Below are positions 45,801-51,975 of a stretch of 64,000 bases of DNA, piece after piece. Source of the stretch: Eunapius fragilis (Eukaryota; Porifera; Demospongiae; Spongillida; Spongillidae). The stretch covers positions 4,310,317-4,374,316 of the forward strand of contig OY811981.1 in assembly GCA_963681505.1 (NCBI GenBank), in the 5' to 3' direction. Position 1 is the stretch's first letter, and the number at the start of each line of letters is the position of its first letter. The position numbers and the translations under genes are program-made. Below the pieces are notes generated by a model. The model saw only the letters and a list, made by a program, of their open reading frames with translations. It did not search any database and was not told the origin of the DNA.

Positions 45801-47749
45801 AATGAGTTAGCAAGTCCAAAACATGAGAGAACATTGCAGTTTTTTAGTAAGGAGATCACTGAAAATATTGAATACTGTTTTATTGAACGAAGAACTTGAT
45901 GCCATTCATAATGCTGGATTTCATATTAATGGCACAGATAATGTTCTTACAACCTTTAAAACAAAAACCATGCAAGAGATAAGAAAACTTAGACTAGACG
46001 TGAAGTTCAGCGTGTGAATTTGAATGGACAGAGGATTGCGAAGAACTTGGTCAATTAGGAAATTCTGTATGTTAAAGGAAGGGCCTGTTGCTATCCTTGA
46101 TATCATTGAGAGACTGCCAGATGGCATTTTGAAAGATATTCAGGCTAGGAGGGCCGGATTTAGTGAATGCAGCAGTGGACAGGTTTTTCGTAAAAGTGAA
46201 AATGTGTCTGTTACAAACATCATTTCTGCAGTAGTCACCAAGTCTTTAATCCAAAAATGAATACATATCCCTAACAAACATTCCCTATTGATGTAATAGC
46301 TTATCTGCCAAATGTCTATGAAAAGCACTAGATAATAATGTATTGAGTTGTACTTCTTTGTGTTATTTTTCCTTAAAACAATATGTAGTATCAGTTGGTC
46401 AGTATTTTATACACAAATGTCAACCCAGAGTTAAACATGGTATATCAGCCTTAAATTTTTTGCAAATCTAGCTATATATTTTTACAATGAATTTTTTAAG
46501 TTCAATTGATGACTTTTTAGCCTCCTGGCAAGATCTTGGCATCCTGGCAGGATCTTGGCCATCTTGCCAAGAATCATGGCCAAGAATTTGTTGCTGGGTC
46601 AATTAGCCCGTATATGGGGGTTTATAACCGGTAAAATCACAAGCATCTGTGCGAGGTCAAATAATGCCCCAATGATGGCAAATGGCATGTGTGGTAATGA
46701 TATTCACACGTCAAATCCCCACCTGATCCCGACTTTACCCCCAGGGTGGGTGGTCTCATATGTCAATGATAGGAGCATTATATCAAAATGGCAGGGTTGT
46801 ATTGATGTATTCAGTGGTTAAAATACTTACGAGCGCGCATGTTAGCGTAACAACAAAAACAACTCTTCACCTCCTACAACATTTTAGTTTTAAAAAATCA
46901 AGGTGGGATATTTTACAAACCTATACAGGGTGTGTGGGCAATTGTAACAGCCATGGTGTGTGTGAATGCTTTTAATGTAGTCTGTCTCGCCTTGCCTTGG
47001 TGGATTTCCACTGCATATCTATGCCTCTTGCTTTCTGGTTCAAATCGTTAGCACAGAACCTCCTTAGCAGTGTCGTATATTTGCTTCCATTGTTAAGACC
47101 CTTGAAACAAGTTGTGCCATTCCATTTTCACAAGTAACCACATGAATTTGGTGGGGTTGTCCCACTAGTACCGGGTGCTTCAAAATGGTCAACTCACACA
47201 GTCCAATAAAATGCAACCGTATCCGACATAGCACTGCTATTGCCAACTATGCCAAGTGATAGATGGCTAGGATCATATTTTCAGTTGACAGTAGCATATT
47301 TCAAAGCATATTTCAAGATTTGTTCTATTGCCATATAAGTCTAAATTGTGATATTAAATTAACCCTCAGAGCTGAGGAAATTCTGGCAACCTCATTACGA
47401 ACTGCAGTTGGACTATCTTCTGATGTAAGTTTTATTATGTGATAAAATCACTACTTAAGGTTAATATATAAATTGTTGGACTTTTAACTTTCAGAACTGG
47501 AATAGATTTGTACCAGATGTACAATCGTTTAGCACACTATTCAATGATGGACAAATATCTATCCGCCATCTTTGTCTAAACGGGTTTGTTATATTGGACC
47601 AATGGTATGTGATAGCATGCATAATAGCACAGGTGTTATTTATGTCTTCTTTAAACTGTAGTGGAATCAGAGCTACAATGAAAGGACTGAATGTCATTGA
47701 CTCCATCATTGTTGAATTGCTATACGATGTCTGTTGCAGAGCCGAATGA
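14393..47749 (+). CDS. RSAD1: RSAD1/HemW-like radical SAM heme chaperone, complete, 17 exons
   Basis: Seventeen GT/AG exons join without a phase conflict into 1296 nt: 431 residues, close to about 440 in vertebrate RSAD1. The start is ATG 14393 (three ATGs in a row), with an in-frame stop upstream at 14378. Residues 1-35 are basic and lack acidic patches (RRYAECRS), as in a mitochondrial presequence. [16 protein letters not shown] carries the CX3CX2C cluster motif (Cys48, 52, 55) that binds the SAM-coordinating 4Fe-4S. Then follow YFGGGTPS (94-101), [35 protein letters not shown] (194-202), [14 protein letters not shown] (221-234), RYEVSNF, YIGVGPGAHSR (295-305), [13 protein letters not shown] and LATSLRT. 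This order is specific to HemW/RSAD1, thought to carry heme and not to be a coproporphyrinogen oxidase. Introns run from 46 bp to 15.2 kb; introns 2, 4, 5, 13 and 14 contain mobile DNA. Transcript evidence is absent. Confidence 0.93.
14576..14628 (+). CDS. RSAD1: RSAD1 exon 2 (CX3CX2C cluster motif)
   Basis: Acceptor tttacag after a 51 bp intron. Encodes [17 protein letters not shown], ends AG|gtttgt in phase 2. Confidence 0.93.
14647..15036. mobile_element. Non-autonomous hAT-like element in RSAD1 intron 2
   Basis: Begins CAGGGGCGGCGGAA and ends TTCCGCCGCC(ATTG): mirrored GC-rich termini of hAT style. The inside holds a long hairpin, about 14790-14855 against 14905-14972 (words such as ctcccagtgc and gcactggga). 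A C-run lies at 15002-15015. A clean 8-bp target duplication was not found. Confidence 0.6.
15807..15913 (+). CDS. RSAD1: RSAD1 exon 3
   Basis: Between gaaag and gtaaga. Encodes [16 protein letters not shown] up to [10 protein letters not shown]; the third Gly is split with exon 4. Confidence 0.92.
17125..17257 (+). CDS. RSAD1: RSAD1 exon 4
   Basis: Between tatag and gtaagc. Encodes [15 protein letters not shown] and [16 protein letters not shown], the core of the SAM domain. Phase 2 end. Confidence 0.95.
17285..17720. repeat. Clustered (TAA/ATT)n microsatellites 5' of the LINE
   Basis: Several separate ATT or AAT runs, for example at 17343-17360, 17474-17497, 17620-17660 and 17698-17726. 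These are the target context of the LINE that starts at 17727. Confidence 0.85.
17700..21425 (+). mobile_element. REL-type LINE inserted in (TAA)n inside RSAD1 intron 4
   Basis: The open frame begins directly after AAT repeats and its TAA stop runs into another TAA run (21282-21295). A longer ATT run sits at 21395-21424, just before the exon 5 acceptor. Exact element ends are unclear because the flanks are simple repeat. The element is in the same orientation as RSAD1. Insertion into TAA repeats is the known habit of the R4-clade element Dong; membership here is inference. Confidence 0.8.
17727..21284 (+). CDS. LINE polyprotein: Cys-rich N-terminus, zinc finger, RT, restriction-like endonuclease (1185 aa)
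   Basis: The protein is a site-nicking reverse transcriptase. In order: a Cys cluster (residues 3-36) containing [16 protein letters not shown]; a Ser/Pro-rich linker with a 42-nt direct repeat reading [11 protein letters not shown] twice (about 95-120); a C2H2-like finger (CLVPGC..HSHMSLH, 197-218) plus further Cys/His to about 259; RT motif [14 protein letters not shown] (599-611), motif [15 protein letters not shown] (652-665), motif [10 protein letters not shown] (691-699); a knuckle CGLC..HHAATC (991-1009); and an endonuclease with PADVLV (1054-1059), FDITVTSPL (1070-1078) and PLAVETY (1118-1124). No stop interrupts it, so it is young and may be active. The RT region resembles that of the 744-codon family, but the endonuclease wording differs. 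The N-terminal Cys cluster has no function I can name. Confidence 0.93.
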   Translation: MPCCSCNGKRAVCKGCTCAKGNKVCINCYPGRQGKCANASIRPTASQTSSQPLLPILSLSCSSAQASQQVIPLLSTRPSPAVDGLPPPGSPLLYSQQLSANPPLSSAHSQQLSANPPLSPAQLSALQPPPSSSSSPSQYLPFPGPHQPPSTSRQAFSELPCQVASPEPSVPSLPEPPSTDSPLIHNPSSSHSTRKRCLVPGCTALLAPTMWHSHMSLHARGLFPGDVPSSWLTDQNLSICTSCHQLVSNTRTVSHRSRCRSRAITPDVVLPPTNLSDTSTTSHSLPSLEEVFQLRCPTLRFVPARSRPAFARILASTLISAVNDNSEDAWLKLMMLPKCVLPSTKSKGRHLKQTPINYLCDLWSKNEFGTLWNLAKGRAIPVAHESHGNDKRQIESAVSMARAGLFGKASRLLLSSGLAPNTDTTWQLLLSKHPSCPPPVAPLIPSTPATIGPDFNMLAILHSFPKDTAAGLSGLRIQHLLDAATIPLPTSICSALRDVVNLLASGNVPSQVSTYLAGGSLTALNKVKPGCPPDIRPIAVGETLRRLTGKCLCAVIKDKASELFHPLQFGVACTAGSEKIIHGLRKCIEDHWDDEDFVVLKVDMRNAFNLVSRQAILDECASLFPELLPWVLWCYGTHSALWHPMGRVSSESGVQQGDPLDPLLFALVLQKIISAVDVDVECIEMLFNAWFLDDGVLAGPKSAVLRAMHLIEELGPPFGIFINLAKCELYSRNELSSTFPVMIKSSQVPHLEILGAPIGDFLFCSKFIASRRKIASKLLSKLEEVASIDPQVALILVRLCGGFCKMVHVARTTPPHLAFSSLESFDSDVRMCFSNCVATDISDVAWKQAQLGLSYGGLGLRSISHHSCAAYIASLSFSGLGSADNPHLMRSIVKYNGLVSPPDGISVESILASPIPQRILSQRLDDHSFGLVIAAATDADKARLLSTSAPHAASWLSVVPSIGLGLHLDPNELQIAVKWWLGLDTSRGSSCGLCPDVALDPLGHHAATCRRGGDVVIRHNRLRDVFLSFCHQAHIAARLEAGSGLTPGLDRACPADVLVRDWAQGKPAAFDITVTSPLTPAILAEASRRVGAAAEAAENRKHTANDPKCAELGWRCVPLAVETYCNWGEEARGTFVLLATRLAFGSSSFRKARVISDMFGRLNITLVRAIARAILARTVIPSDFS
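21430..21475 (+). CDS. RSAD1: RSAD1 exon 5
   Basis: 46 nt, encodes [15 protein letters not shown]. Its acceptor tract is the ATT microsatellite plus ttttttag. Confidence 0.93.
21770..22210 (+). repeat. Dispersed repeat copy in RSAD1 intron 5
   Basis: Shares ordered words with 23680-23890, with 32385-32640 (cagttcatgagaa, acttccgaacgattaatg, tatttgcag) and with the opposite strand of 23890-24085. Non-coding family, class unknown. Confidence 0.5.
22535..22900 (+). pseudogene. LINE relic (first family), endonuclease end
   Basis: Follows the 3' end of the first family: CDS pieces matching [29 protein letters not shown] and HQSFLFLL, ending in GTTSSM-like codons and the same 3' tail (atttatattgtgt). 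A small deletion and a premature stop make it dead. It is the most diverged of the family copies here. Confidence 0.8.
23330..24085. repeat. Inverted-repeat, dispersed-repeat cluster in intron 5
   Basis: About 23330-23530 pairs imperfectly with 23705-23905 (ctgaactgttaacgctat against gatagtgttaacagttcag). The following 23890-24085 is the opposite strand of the repeat seen at 32500-32640. A MITE-type foldback is likely. Confidence 0.5.
24621..24652 (+). promoter_or_regulatory. (TG)n tract at the exon 6 acceptor
   Basis: About 15 TG units followed only by tttag and exon 6. A UG repeat with a short T-run at a 3' splice site is the arrangement known to weaken CFTR exon 9 splicing. A similar effect here is inference. 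Confidence 0.55.
24657..24718 (+). CDS. RSAD1: RSAD1 exon 6
   Basis: Encodes [20 protein letters not shown], matching SLDD..L..LGR.HSA.DAL of the family. Ends AG|gtttgg in phase 2. Confidence 0.92.
25134..25492. repeat. Small foldback element in intron 6
   Basis: Arms 25134-25190 and 25427-25492 are inverted copies (actgttacc..gcccag.ggaaaa, ggcaagatttt.gcttaga). The arms contain CAAGATTTTGCC words related to the CAAGATCTTG arrays of intron 14. Confidence 0.65.
26494..26599 (+). CDS. RSAD1: RSAD1 exon 7
   Basis: Encodes [20 protein letters not shown] and [15 protein letters not shown]. Donor gtaata, phase 0. Confidence 0.93.
26652..26744 (+). CDS. RSAD1: RSAD1 exon 8
   Basis: After a 52 bp intron. 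Encodes [20 protein letters not shown] and [11 protein letters not shown]. Donor gtgtgc is weak, but it is the only one that keeps frame with exon 9. Confidence 0.9.
26848..26898 (+). CDS. RSAD1: RSAD1 exon 9
   Basis: Encodes [17 protein letters not shown] between tgtgtag and gtacgt. Confidence 0.92.
26945..26998 (+). CDS. RSAD1: RSAD1 exon 10
   Basis: Encodes [18 protein letters not shown] after a 46 bp intron. YEVSNF is a family signature. Confidence 0.92.
27047..27110 (+). CDS. RSAD1: RSAD1 exon 11
   Basis: Encodes [20 protein letters not shown] and P, matching N..YW...YLGVGPGAHG. Phase 1 end. Confidence 0.93.
27162..27174 (+). CDS. RSAD1: RSAD1 exon 12, 13-nt microexon
   Basis: GTGCTCATTCAAG between attctag and gtaatg. 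It completes GAHSR and sets phase 2, which exon 13 needs. Without it the motif is lost and the frame breaks. Confidence 0.85.
27589..27661 (+). CDS. RSAD1: RSAD1 exon 13
   Basis: Encodes [20 protein letters not shown] and QWMGK. TLEP..W matches the family. Donor gtaagt. Confidence 0.92.
29650..30250 (-). pseudogene. hAT transposase C-terminal fragment (ZMYM1-like), decayed
   Basis: Broken frames on the - strand follow a hAT C-terminus: [15 protein letters not shown], then [18 protein letters not shown], then [20 protein letters not shown] and [16 protein letters not shown] is the conserved start of the hAT dimerisation region; the SERSFS part is lost. Lies directly downstream of a Pao scrap on the same strand. 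Confidence 0.7.
30268..30620 (-). pseudogene. BEL/Pao integrase fragment
   Basis: Reads [20 protein letters not shown] then [11 protein letters not shown], and later [15 protein letters not shown]. These match the zinc-binding and pre-core parts of Pao integrases ([31 protein letters not shown]). Decayed. Confidence 0.75.
30655..30720 (+). repeat. Possible tRNA-derived SINE head
   Basis: CCCAGTGGTAGAGC resembles a tRNA A box. A B-box-like gagtctggggc follows about 40 bp later, but it is a poor match. A second A-box-like word (gcccagtggttaga) lies at 35212. Weak. Confidence 0.2.
32095..32150 (+). CDS. RSAD1: RSAD1 exon 14, isolated
   Basis: Encodes [18 protein letters not shown] between acacag and gtaata. 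EGHG matches the GHG of the family, and the phase (0 in, 2 out) bridges exons 13 and 15 exactly. Introns of 4.4 and 15.2 kb flank it. Confidence 0.82.
32385..32640 (+). repeat. Dispersed repeat copy
   Basis: Same family as 22030-22200 and the opposite strand of 23890-24085 (gacagttcatgagaa; acttccgaatgattaatg; ccaggggttc). Confidence 0.5.
33120..34974 (-). pseudogene. hAT transposase (ZMYM1-like), frameshifted
   Basis: On the - strand, five open pieces in changing frames give a full-length hAT plan: basic N-terminus [20 protein letters not shown] (about 34915), [14 protein letters not shown] and [20 protein letters not shown] (34490-34370, the catalytic DxTPD..H region), [19 protein letters not shown] (about 34160), and the C-terminal [15 protein letters not shown] (33240-33190, the dimerisation block). 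Frameshifts and stops make it dead. In intron 14, opposite to RSAD1. Confidence 0.82.
34970..35026. repeat. Perfect 22-bp hairpin at the hAT 5' edge
   Basis: Left arm 34970-34991 and right arm 35005-35026 are exact reverse complements (atcaaggatagttaattatt..) around a 13-nt AT loop. It touches the first readable codons of the hAT relic. It may be an element end or a separate foldback. Confidence 0.9.
35370..38500 (-). pseudogene. Ty3/gypsy retrotransposon, decayed pol
   Basis: On the - strand, in correct order: a Cys/His region [11 protein letters not shown] (gag knuckle, about 38290), a protease-like [12 protein letters not shown] (about 38110, Val in place of the usual Gly after Asp-Thr), RT entry [20 protein letters not shown] (about 37640), motif [11 protein letters not shown] (about 37450), a VGDDVLVYG active-site block (about 37270), an RNase H segment ending near 36590, and integrase with [11 protein letters not shown] and [13 protein letters not shown] (about 35980-35880). 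Many frameshifts and stops. LTRs were not identified. Confidence 0.85.
38640..40995 (+). pseudogene. BEL/Pao retrotransposon, 3' half, decayed
   Basis: Reads in order: [51 protein letters not shown] and [15 protein letters not shown] (RT end and RNase H-like, 38690-39230); a non-matching gap to about 39690; [71 protein letters not shown]; and the C-terminal [19 protein letters not shown]. Frame changes at least four times and an in-frame stop follows FKMLA. Starts head to head with the gypsy relic. Confidence 0.88.
39788..39834. repeat. Perfect 19-bp hairpin inside the Pao relic
   Basis: 39788-39806 and 39816-39834 are exact reverse complements (atcacaatcaaatgtctca) around a 9-nt loop, lying between the YVMKF and [10 protein letters not shown] segments. 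Confidence 0.9.
41116..41132 (+). promoter_or_regulatory. Polypurine tract of the Pao element
   Basis: A run of 13 G followed by AGAA immediately precedes TGTTGG, the usual TG start of an LTR. This is the expected plus-strand primer site of a retroelement. Confidence 0.65.
41133..41390 (+). repeat. Probable Pao 3' LTR
   Basis: Starts TGTTGGAAATAAACC just after the polypurine tract and contains AATAAA. The right end is a guess, since no 5' LTR remains for comparison. Confidence 0.4.
41530..41791 (+). pseudogene. Beta-1,3-glucuronyltransferase (B3GAT/GlcAT-I) exon fragment, frameshifted
   Basis: One frame reads [20 protein letters not shown], then [20 protein letters not shown], then after a one-base shift in a G run (about 41740) [17 protein letters not shown], followed by a GT donor at 41792. 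RGVEQRN..A..WLR and VYFADDDNTY..ELF are signatures of glucuronyltransferases that build the proteoglycan linker; the Asp run is the metal-binding DxD. A second frame change occurs near 41590. No neighbouring exon was found, so it is probably a trapped exon copy, although a base-calling error in the G run could also explain one shift. Confidence 0.82.
41807..41885. repeat. 31-bp tandem repeat, about 2.5 copies
   Basis: Unit GAGGTGGGAGGAGGGTTATT and 11 more bases, repeated without change. It follows directly after the B3GAT fragment. Confidence 0.9.
41940..42117. repeat. (CA)n-rich microsatellite region
   Basis: Interrupted CA and ATACACAC runs. Short open frames across it are low-complexity artefacts. 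Confidence 0.9.
42350..42720 (+). pseudogene. Unclassified transposon-derived C-terminus, tentative
   Basis: Open piece ending [13 protein letters not shown], then in another frame [20 protein letters not shown]. The wording E.IHA.FN.L..Y..I..P..K...M...HL resembles C-termini of transposase-derived proteins I have seen, but I cannot name the family. Confidence 0.25.
42789..42821. repeat. Poly-C run, 33 nt
   Basis: Uninterrupted C from 42789 to 42821. True length in the genome is uncertain because such runs are prone to sequencing error. Confidence 0.85.
42860..43030. repeat. Palindromic CAAGATCTTGCC-type tandem array
   Basis: About a dozen diverged copies of a roughly 12-bp unit (CAAGAACTTGCC, CAAGATCTTACC and similar), each nearly self-complementary. 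A shorter relative lies at 46515-46595. Confidence 0.75.
43574..43790 (+). pseudogene. LINE relic (first family), RT thumb fragment
   Basis: Reads [32 protein letters not shown] and [13 protein letters not shown], matching residues about 350-395 of the 744-codon copy (LSLLSSQDALILLRHSFAIP). Short and isolated. Confidence 0.8.
43999..44178 (-). CDS. Unrecognised short open frame, 59 codons
   Basis: Starts [16 protein letters not shown] and contains [20 protein letters not shown], which looks like a small folded domain of the kind found in chromatin readers (LVWA.. wording). After the stop the same frame stays open for about 50 more codons, acidic and Ser/Asp-rich. May be an exon of a nested gene or a relic. 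No function assigned. Confidence 0.25.
   Translation of the reverse strand: MYSSMFREYACNTSSLSTDISDYFTQDDLKPGKNLIWAHKGKCYSVHFKHLKSMYPSTS
45482..45706 (+). pseudogene. nad5: NUMT: nuclear copy of mitochondrial nad5
   Basis: Reads [20 protein letters not shown], then [20 protein letters not shown], then [20 protein letters not shown]. This is the most conserved core of NADH dehydrogenase subunit 5 (proton-channel helices of complex I). About 75 of some 600 codons are present and both ends stop abruptly, so it is a fragment of mitochondrial DNA in RSAD1 intron 14. Composition is more A+T-rich than coding neighbours. No frameshift, so it is recent or short enough to have escaped one. Confidence 0.92.
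45725..46260 (+). other. Run of unrecognised coding-like frames next to the NUMT
   Basis: Successive open pieces read [20 protein letters not shown], then [17 protein letters not shown], then [20 protein letters not shown]. Compositions look protein-like but they lie in different frames. Possibly a decayed gene or element; not identified. Confidence 0.3.
46515..46595. repeat. Second CAAGATCTTGGC-type array
   Basis: Words ggcaagatcttggc, ggcaggatcttggcc and cttgccaagaatc repeat within 80 bp; related to 42860-43030. Confidence 0.7.
46660..46775. repeat. Relic of the hAT-like intron 2 element
   Basis: Contains caaatccccacct and gggtggtctcatatgtcaatgatag, close to the hairpin segment of 14790-14975. 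Confidence 0.4.
47370..47424 (+). CDS. RSAD1: RSAD1 exon 15
   Basis: After ccctcag; encodes (R)[18 protein letters not shown], matching LEE.L..GLRT..G. Donor gtaagt, phase 0. Confidence 0.92.
47495..47604 (+). CDS. RSAD1: RSAD1 exon 16
   Basis: Encodes [20 protein letters not shown] and [16 protein letters not shown]; ends TG|gtatgt in phase 2. Confidence 0.9.
47662..47749 (+). CDS. RSAD1: RSAD1 exon 17 and stop
   Basis: Encodes [20 protein letters not shown] and YDVCCRAE, then TGA at 47747-47749. G.R.T..G..V.DSI..EL is the usual end of the family. No AATAAA seen nearby. Confidence 0.92.
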
Positions 47750-48880
47750 TGTGATCAAATTGACAAATCAATGTGTGACATGGGGCTAATAATGATTGCA
47801 TGTTTTAATGACATTAATTTTGTTGTATATGAAAATTTCAGGCTTACGGTGATGAACATGGCTGATAAAGGAAGTTAGTGGTTTATTAATGGTCTATCTA
47901 TCTATCTCAATAGAACAGTATTTATGCATGCACTGTTCTTATCTCATATAACTAAGTGCAGTATGTGTACGTCATAAGTAATATAGTGATCTCATTGACA
48001 TTACTCCAATATGTTAGGTTCCATGATTATTATAACTAAGCACTTTAACTATAATATACTTTATGGTAACCAGTCATAGTGATCTTAGAGATCTAATTAC
48101 TCCAATAAGTTATGATCCATGTGTGATATGGTTTCAATTGTTTATAGAAAGTTTATTAATAATAGTTCTTAATAACATCTCTGAGCACGTGGGTATTATG
48201 TTGTATAATTAGAACGCAACTTATGTTGCAGTATATAAGTAACAGTTGCGTTCGTATTTTCGTTGAAAAATACAGGCTGTCTATCTATGCTTCATGCAAC
48301 TACCATATCCCCAAATATATATATAAACCTGTTCGCAAAGTAGTCCTATTAACGCTTCCAAACCTGCATAAATAGAAGTCCCGCGCATCCGTGGTCACTT
48401 ACTAGGAAGGCCTTACTCCAATCCACCAAAAGATTCAAGCTGATTTAATTGTTGGCAGTCCAGGTAAAGCCTTCAGAGCATTTATTGGCATCACTTTATG
48501 AGCAATAGCCGATTCATGCAAATTTGAAACACTTGAAATTATGCCCGCACAAATCAAAAATGATCTTTCATGCAGCAAATTCATAGTTTGTGGAGCTAAG
48601 ATGACAAAAGGGAAGAATCTCTGAATGCATATGCATTCAACTATTAAGGGCCTTTGCAATGAGGTCTCCCACATAATGCCCTCCCCCCGCCACAACACGA
48701 AGTCATATTATTGTCACCTTACGTGGTAATAGGTTATATACCATATTACGAGAAACTCAATGGATTATATGACGTTGGACCGTTACCGCTATAGCGATGC
48801 GGTGTACACTAATTATGGAGTCGCTTAAGTCGTCATGCGGCCGGAACGAACGCACGCGATTTCGTTTGTGCCTGCGTGAG
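47750..48880. other. RSAD1 3' flank, no gene recognised
   Basis: AT-rich, with no exon-like frame I can support on either strand. Confidence 0.4.
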
Positions 48881-48883
48881 TGT

Positions 48884-48892
48884 GTTGTGTGT

Positions 48893-48928
<36 letters not shown>

Positions 48929-48930
48929 TG
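48884..48930. repeat. (TG)n microsatellite
   Basis: Imperfect TG run, followed by G- and C-rich tracts (48955-48990) and a tagatccgccc word at about 49002-49012 like the ggcggatc ends at 2524. Confidence 0.85.
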
Positions 48931-49789
48931 AGGAAGGGTAGGGGCGGCATTTAATATGGAAGGGGGGTTCCCCCTCCCCCCCCCCTCCCAAGGCTATGCT
49001 AGATCCGCCCACTCGTGAGTTCTCGAGTTACTCTCGCTGGTGGTGCGTCTTTTGTAAGGGTGAACGGAAAAGATTGGGGGGTATGGCAAAGCATACGCGC
49101 GTGAGGTACGTCGTGACATTCGTGCCTACTTACTGAGGTCACGTATAAAAAGGGCATCAAAAATAGTCCCTTACGCAAGACATTTGTCCTTCGTATGTGG
49201 TCCATCGACGTCATGGCGCTCTGATAGGCTAAGTGAATCGATTGACGCTCTGGATGCTCGAAGCAACACCCCTACAACAGCGATGTGAAGGACCGCTACT
49301 CCACACTTCCACTTCTCCAACTGTTCATGCCTGGATGGTTCGAGAGACTTGGACGTTTTTAAAACGCTTTGTTTTGGCTATTGCGGTTTTTATTTATTGA
49401 TTGAAATTATATAAAGCTATATTAATATGATCATAAAGGTTAATGCTCAGGTATGTTAAGACTGGCTACACTGTATTTGGAATTTGAATTTTAGGCGAAT
49501 TTAAACATTACAACATGCCGCTTTTCTGTTTGGGTACTTCTTGAAGCTATTCTCTTTATACCAAATCTTTGTTTAATGATCCCGCAAATTAATTCGATAG
49601 TTGTCATAGCAACCTTAGTAGTTTAATGCATCGCGCTCCGAAATATGGGGGCGTTTTCGCAAAACCCGGGTGATTTAATATTGTTGTTTGTGGACAAAAA
49701 CAGTTATATATTGTTTATTTGATACTGGTCTAACTATTGTGGGTGGGCACAACGATATCTAACATCGTTTGCATAAGAAGTTGCACAAC

Positions 49790-50095
49790 GAAAATGATGA
49801 ATTTTGTGCTTAATTTTTCGCAGTTTTAATGTTTGTCTGCAAGCGCTCGAAGCGTTTCGAAATAATGATCAAAAAAGCCTAGTATAATGATTAAATATGG
49901 GTATCCCAGAAGTAGAAGAACTGCAGAAACATGCGAAAAACTATTCTTTAATCACCCGGGTTTTCAATTATTTCACCGTGCGTAACCGTTGTCATAGAAA
50001 CAACATTATATATTAATTACGCGTTATCAATCGAAAATGTATTGGACATTATTAATCAGTGGTAACGTCTGTGTATGAATATTTATGAATAAACG
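49790..50095. repeat. Inverted repeat pair I, left arm
   Basis: Imperfect reverse complement of 53035-53335. Shared words include tttgtctgcaagcgc, gaaacatgcgaaaaac, caattat.tcaccg and atcaatcgaaa.tgtat. Confidence 0.65.
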
Positions 50096-50099
50096 CCTC

Positions 50100-51230
50100 A
50101 TTTGGCAGCCATTTAAAAATTTTAAGTCTTAACACACCTGAGTGATATTTAGCATTCCGTTTTGTGCATATAGTACATACATTTTATATTGGTAGAAATA
50201 GAACTTACAATTTTCGCTGATCCCTTGATCCCTTTTTTTATTTTACATGTAATTACAAATCCTATATGCCACCATCTTTCTCAGAGAAAATATCAATTAC
50301 AAACCTGCTTTACACATCAGTTATTGAATAACATGGTATATCTAGAACAAATGAAGGCGATGTGATTGATAAAGATATCCAATAAGGTCCGTGCACTGAT
50401 ATAGTTTCTAGAGGCAATAGTTCGTGATCTATCGTTATTGATGTGCATTCATTCGTATAATATAATACGGTGACAATTTATTATGACGTATAATCGCGAT
50501 CTCAATACTAATAACTCATAATGCACTATCGTTCTAATGCTATTGCATAGTCGTCATGCTTTCATTCTGTTTATCTAATAATGCTACACAGAAAGTATAC
50601 TTCGTTGCCAATCGTGACGAATGATGGAGTTCTCATTGATCTAATTGCTCCATTACATTACATGCGCGCATTGATATGGTTTCTATTGTATAGTCCATCC
50701 CTAGAGAACGGTGGCCATACATGCATTGTGCTCTTCTCATACCAGAATGCACGAAAACTGACGACCGAAGGAGTGGATAAACCATTTTGTACAGATTTTC
50801 TCACTGTTCATTGCATAAATTATAAAAGCTGAACGCATGTGTAACCTACCTTGAAACCATATCAATGCGTGGATCAAAGCATTTTGGAGTAAATAGCTCA
50901 ATATAGCGCTATGCTTATGATGTAACAGCTAAGATGACTAATATATGATTGTAAAACAGTTAATGCACTTCTTGATGTTCGCAACAAATGAAATACGAAA
51001 GCAAGCTTGAGGAATTGGCAACAGCAAACACAAAATAAATAATGAGAGACCGCTTAGCCAACGTAGAAACATACCAAAACAAAAGGAAAAAGAAATCCAT
51101 GCTGTGTAATAGTTTCAATTGTATATAAGAAATTAACTATAACTATCTTATCGGATAAAATCAGTGCGCTCCAACGATGTAACTAAAAAAAGTTACTGAA
51201 CAGCTTGGTTAGTGATTACTAGCATCAATT
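50100..51230. other. No gene recognised
   Basis: A modest open frame (50581-50832) has no recognisable motif, and repeat words are sparse. Nothing else is supported. Confidence 0.4.
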
Positions 51231-51234
51231 ATTA

Positions 51235-51975
51235 TCTGTTATGATAAATGAATTTGTATGGGTTAAAGTAGTTATTTGCGTAACGGAATAATACAGTGGT
51301 TATACATCAGTTGTGCTTTTCTCGTATATAGTTGCGCAGTAACTGAACGAAGTATTGGAGGAAAACAGCATTTAAATCTATCGATCAAACAGTTTGGATT
51401 GATGAGATCAATGTGATCACTAAACAAACGATGCTAATGCATGGATCCATAAAATATATGATAATCATAATTGATTATGATTTACCAGTAAAGCACGATT
51501 GCATACTTAATTAACCACCGTTGCACGCCGTTGCTAACGGCTAGTAAAAGCTGCCCGTCGATGGCTAATCATGCCATTTGCATGGATCCAAAATATATAT
51601 AGATAAATGCAATAACCAGGAAAGCCCAATTCCATGCTTAAACCACCGTTCTGTTGTTGCTCTAGGGCAGTAAAAATAATACCCTTCATGTATGCATGGA
51701 TATTTAAATCAATAACAGTCAATTTTGTAAATGATAATTCAATATCAATGCAATGGGAATATAGGTTAGTCATGATTAACCACGTTGTTCATAACCGCTG
51801 TTTGAACATCATGAAACCAAACCAATGCATAGTCGAAAACATTGTGGAGTATTTAATATTTAGTTCAAAAAGCGTTGTTACCCAGACATAATAGCGACCA
51901 ATTAAACCTATCGGTCTCCCAACATTTATGTGTAATCTTTTCAATGTGAACATCATTGTTGACGCTGATGAAATC
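51235..51975. repeat. Inverted repeat pair II, left arm
   Basis: Near-complete reverse complement of 54795-55505. For example gacgctgatgaaat at the inner end pairs with atttcatcagcgtc, and gggttaaagtagttatttgcg at the outer end pairs with cgcaaataactactttaaccc. Identity looks around 90 percent by eye. Confidence 0.85.

Noticed and set aside
50581-50832. 83-codon + frame as a gene
   Set aside because: No motif, no exon partners, and it lies in a repeat-dominated region.
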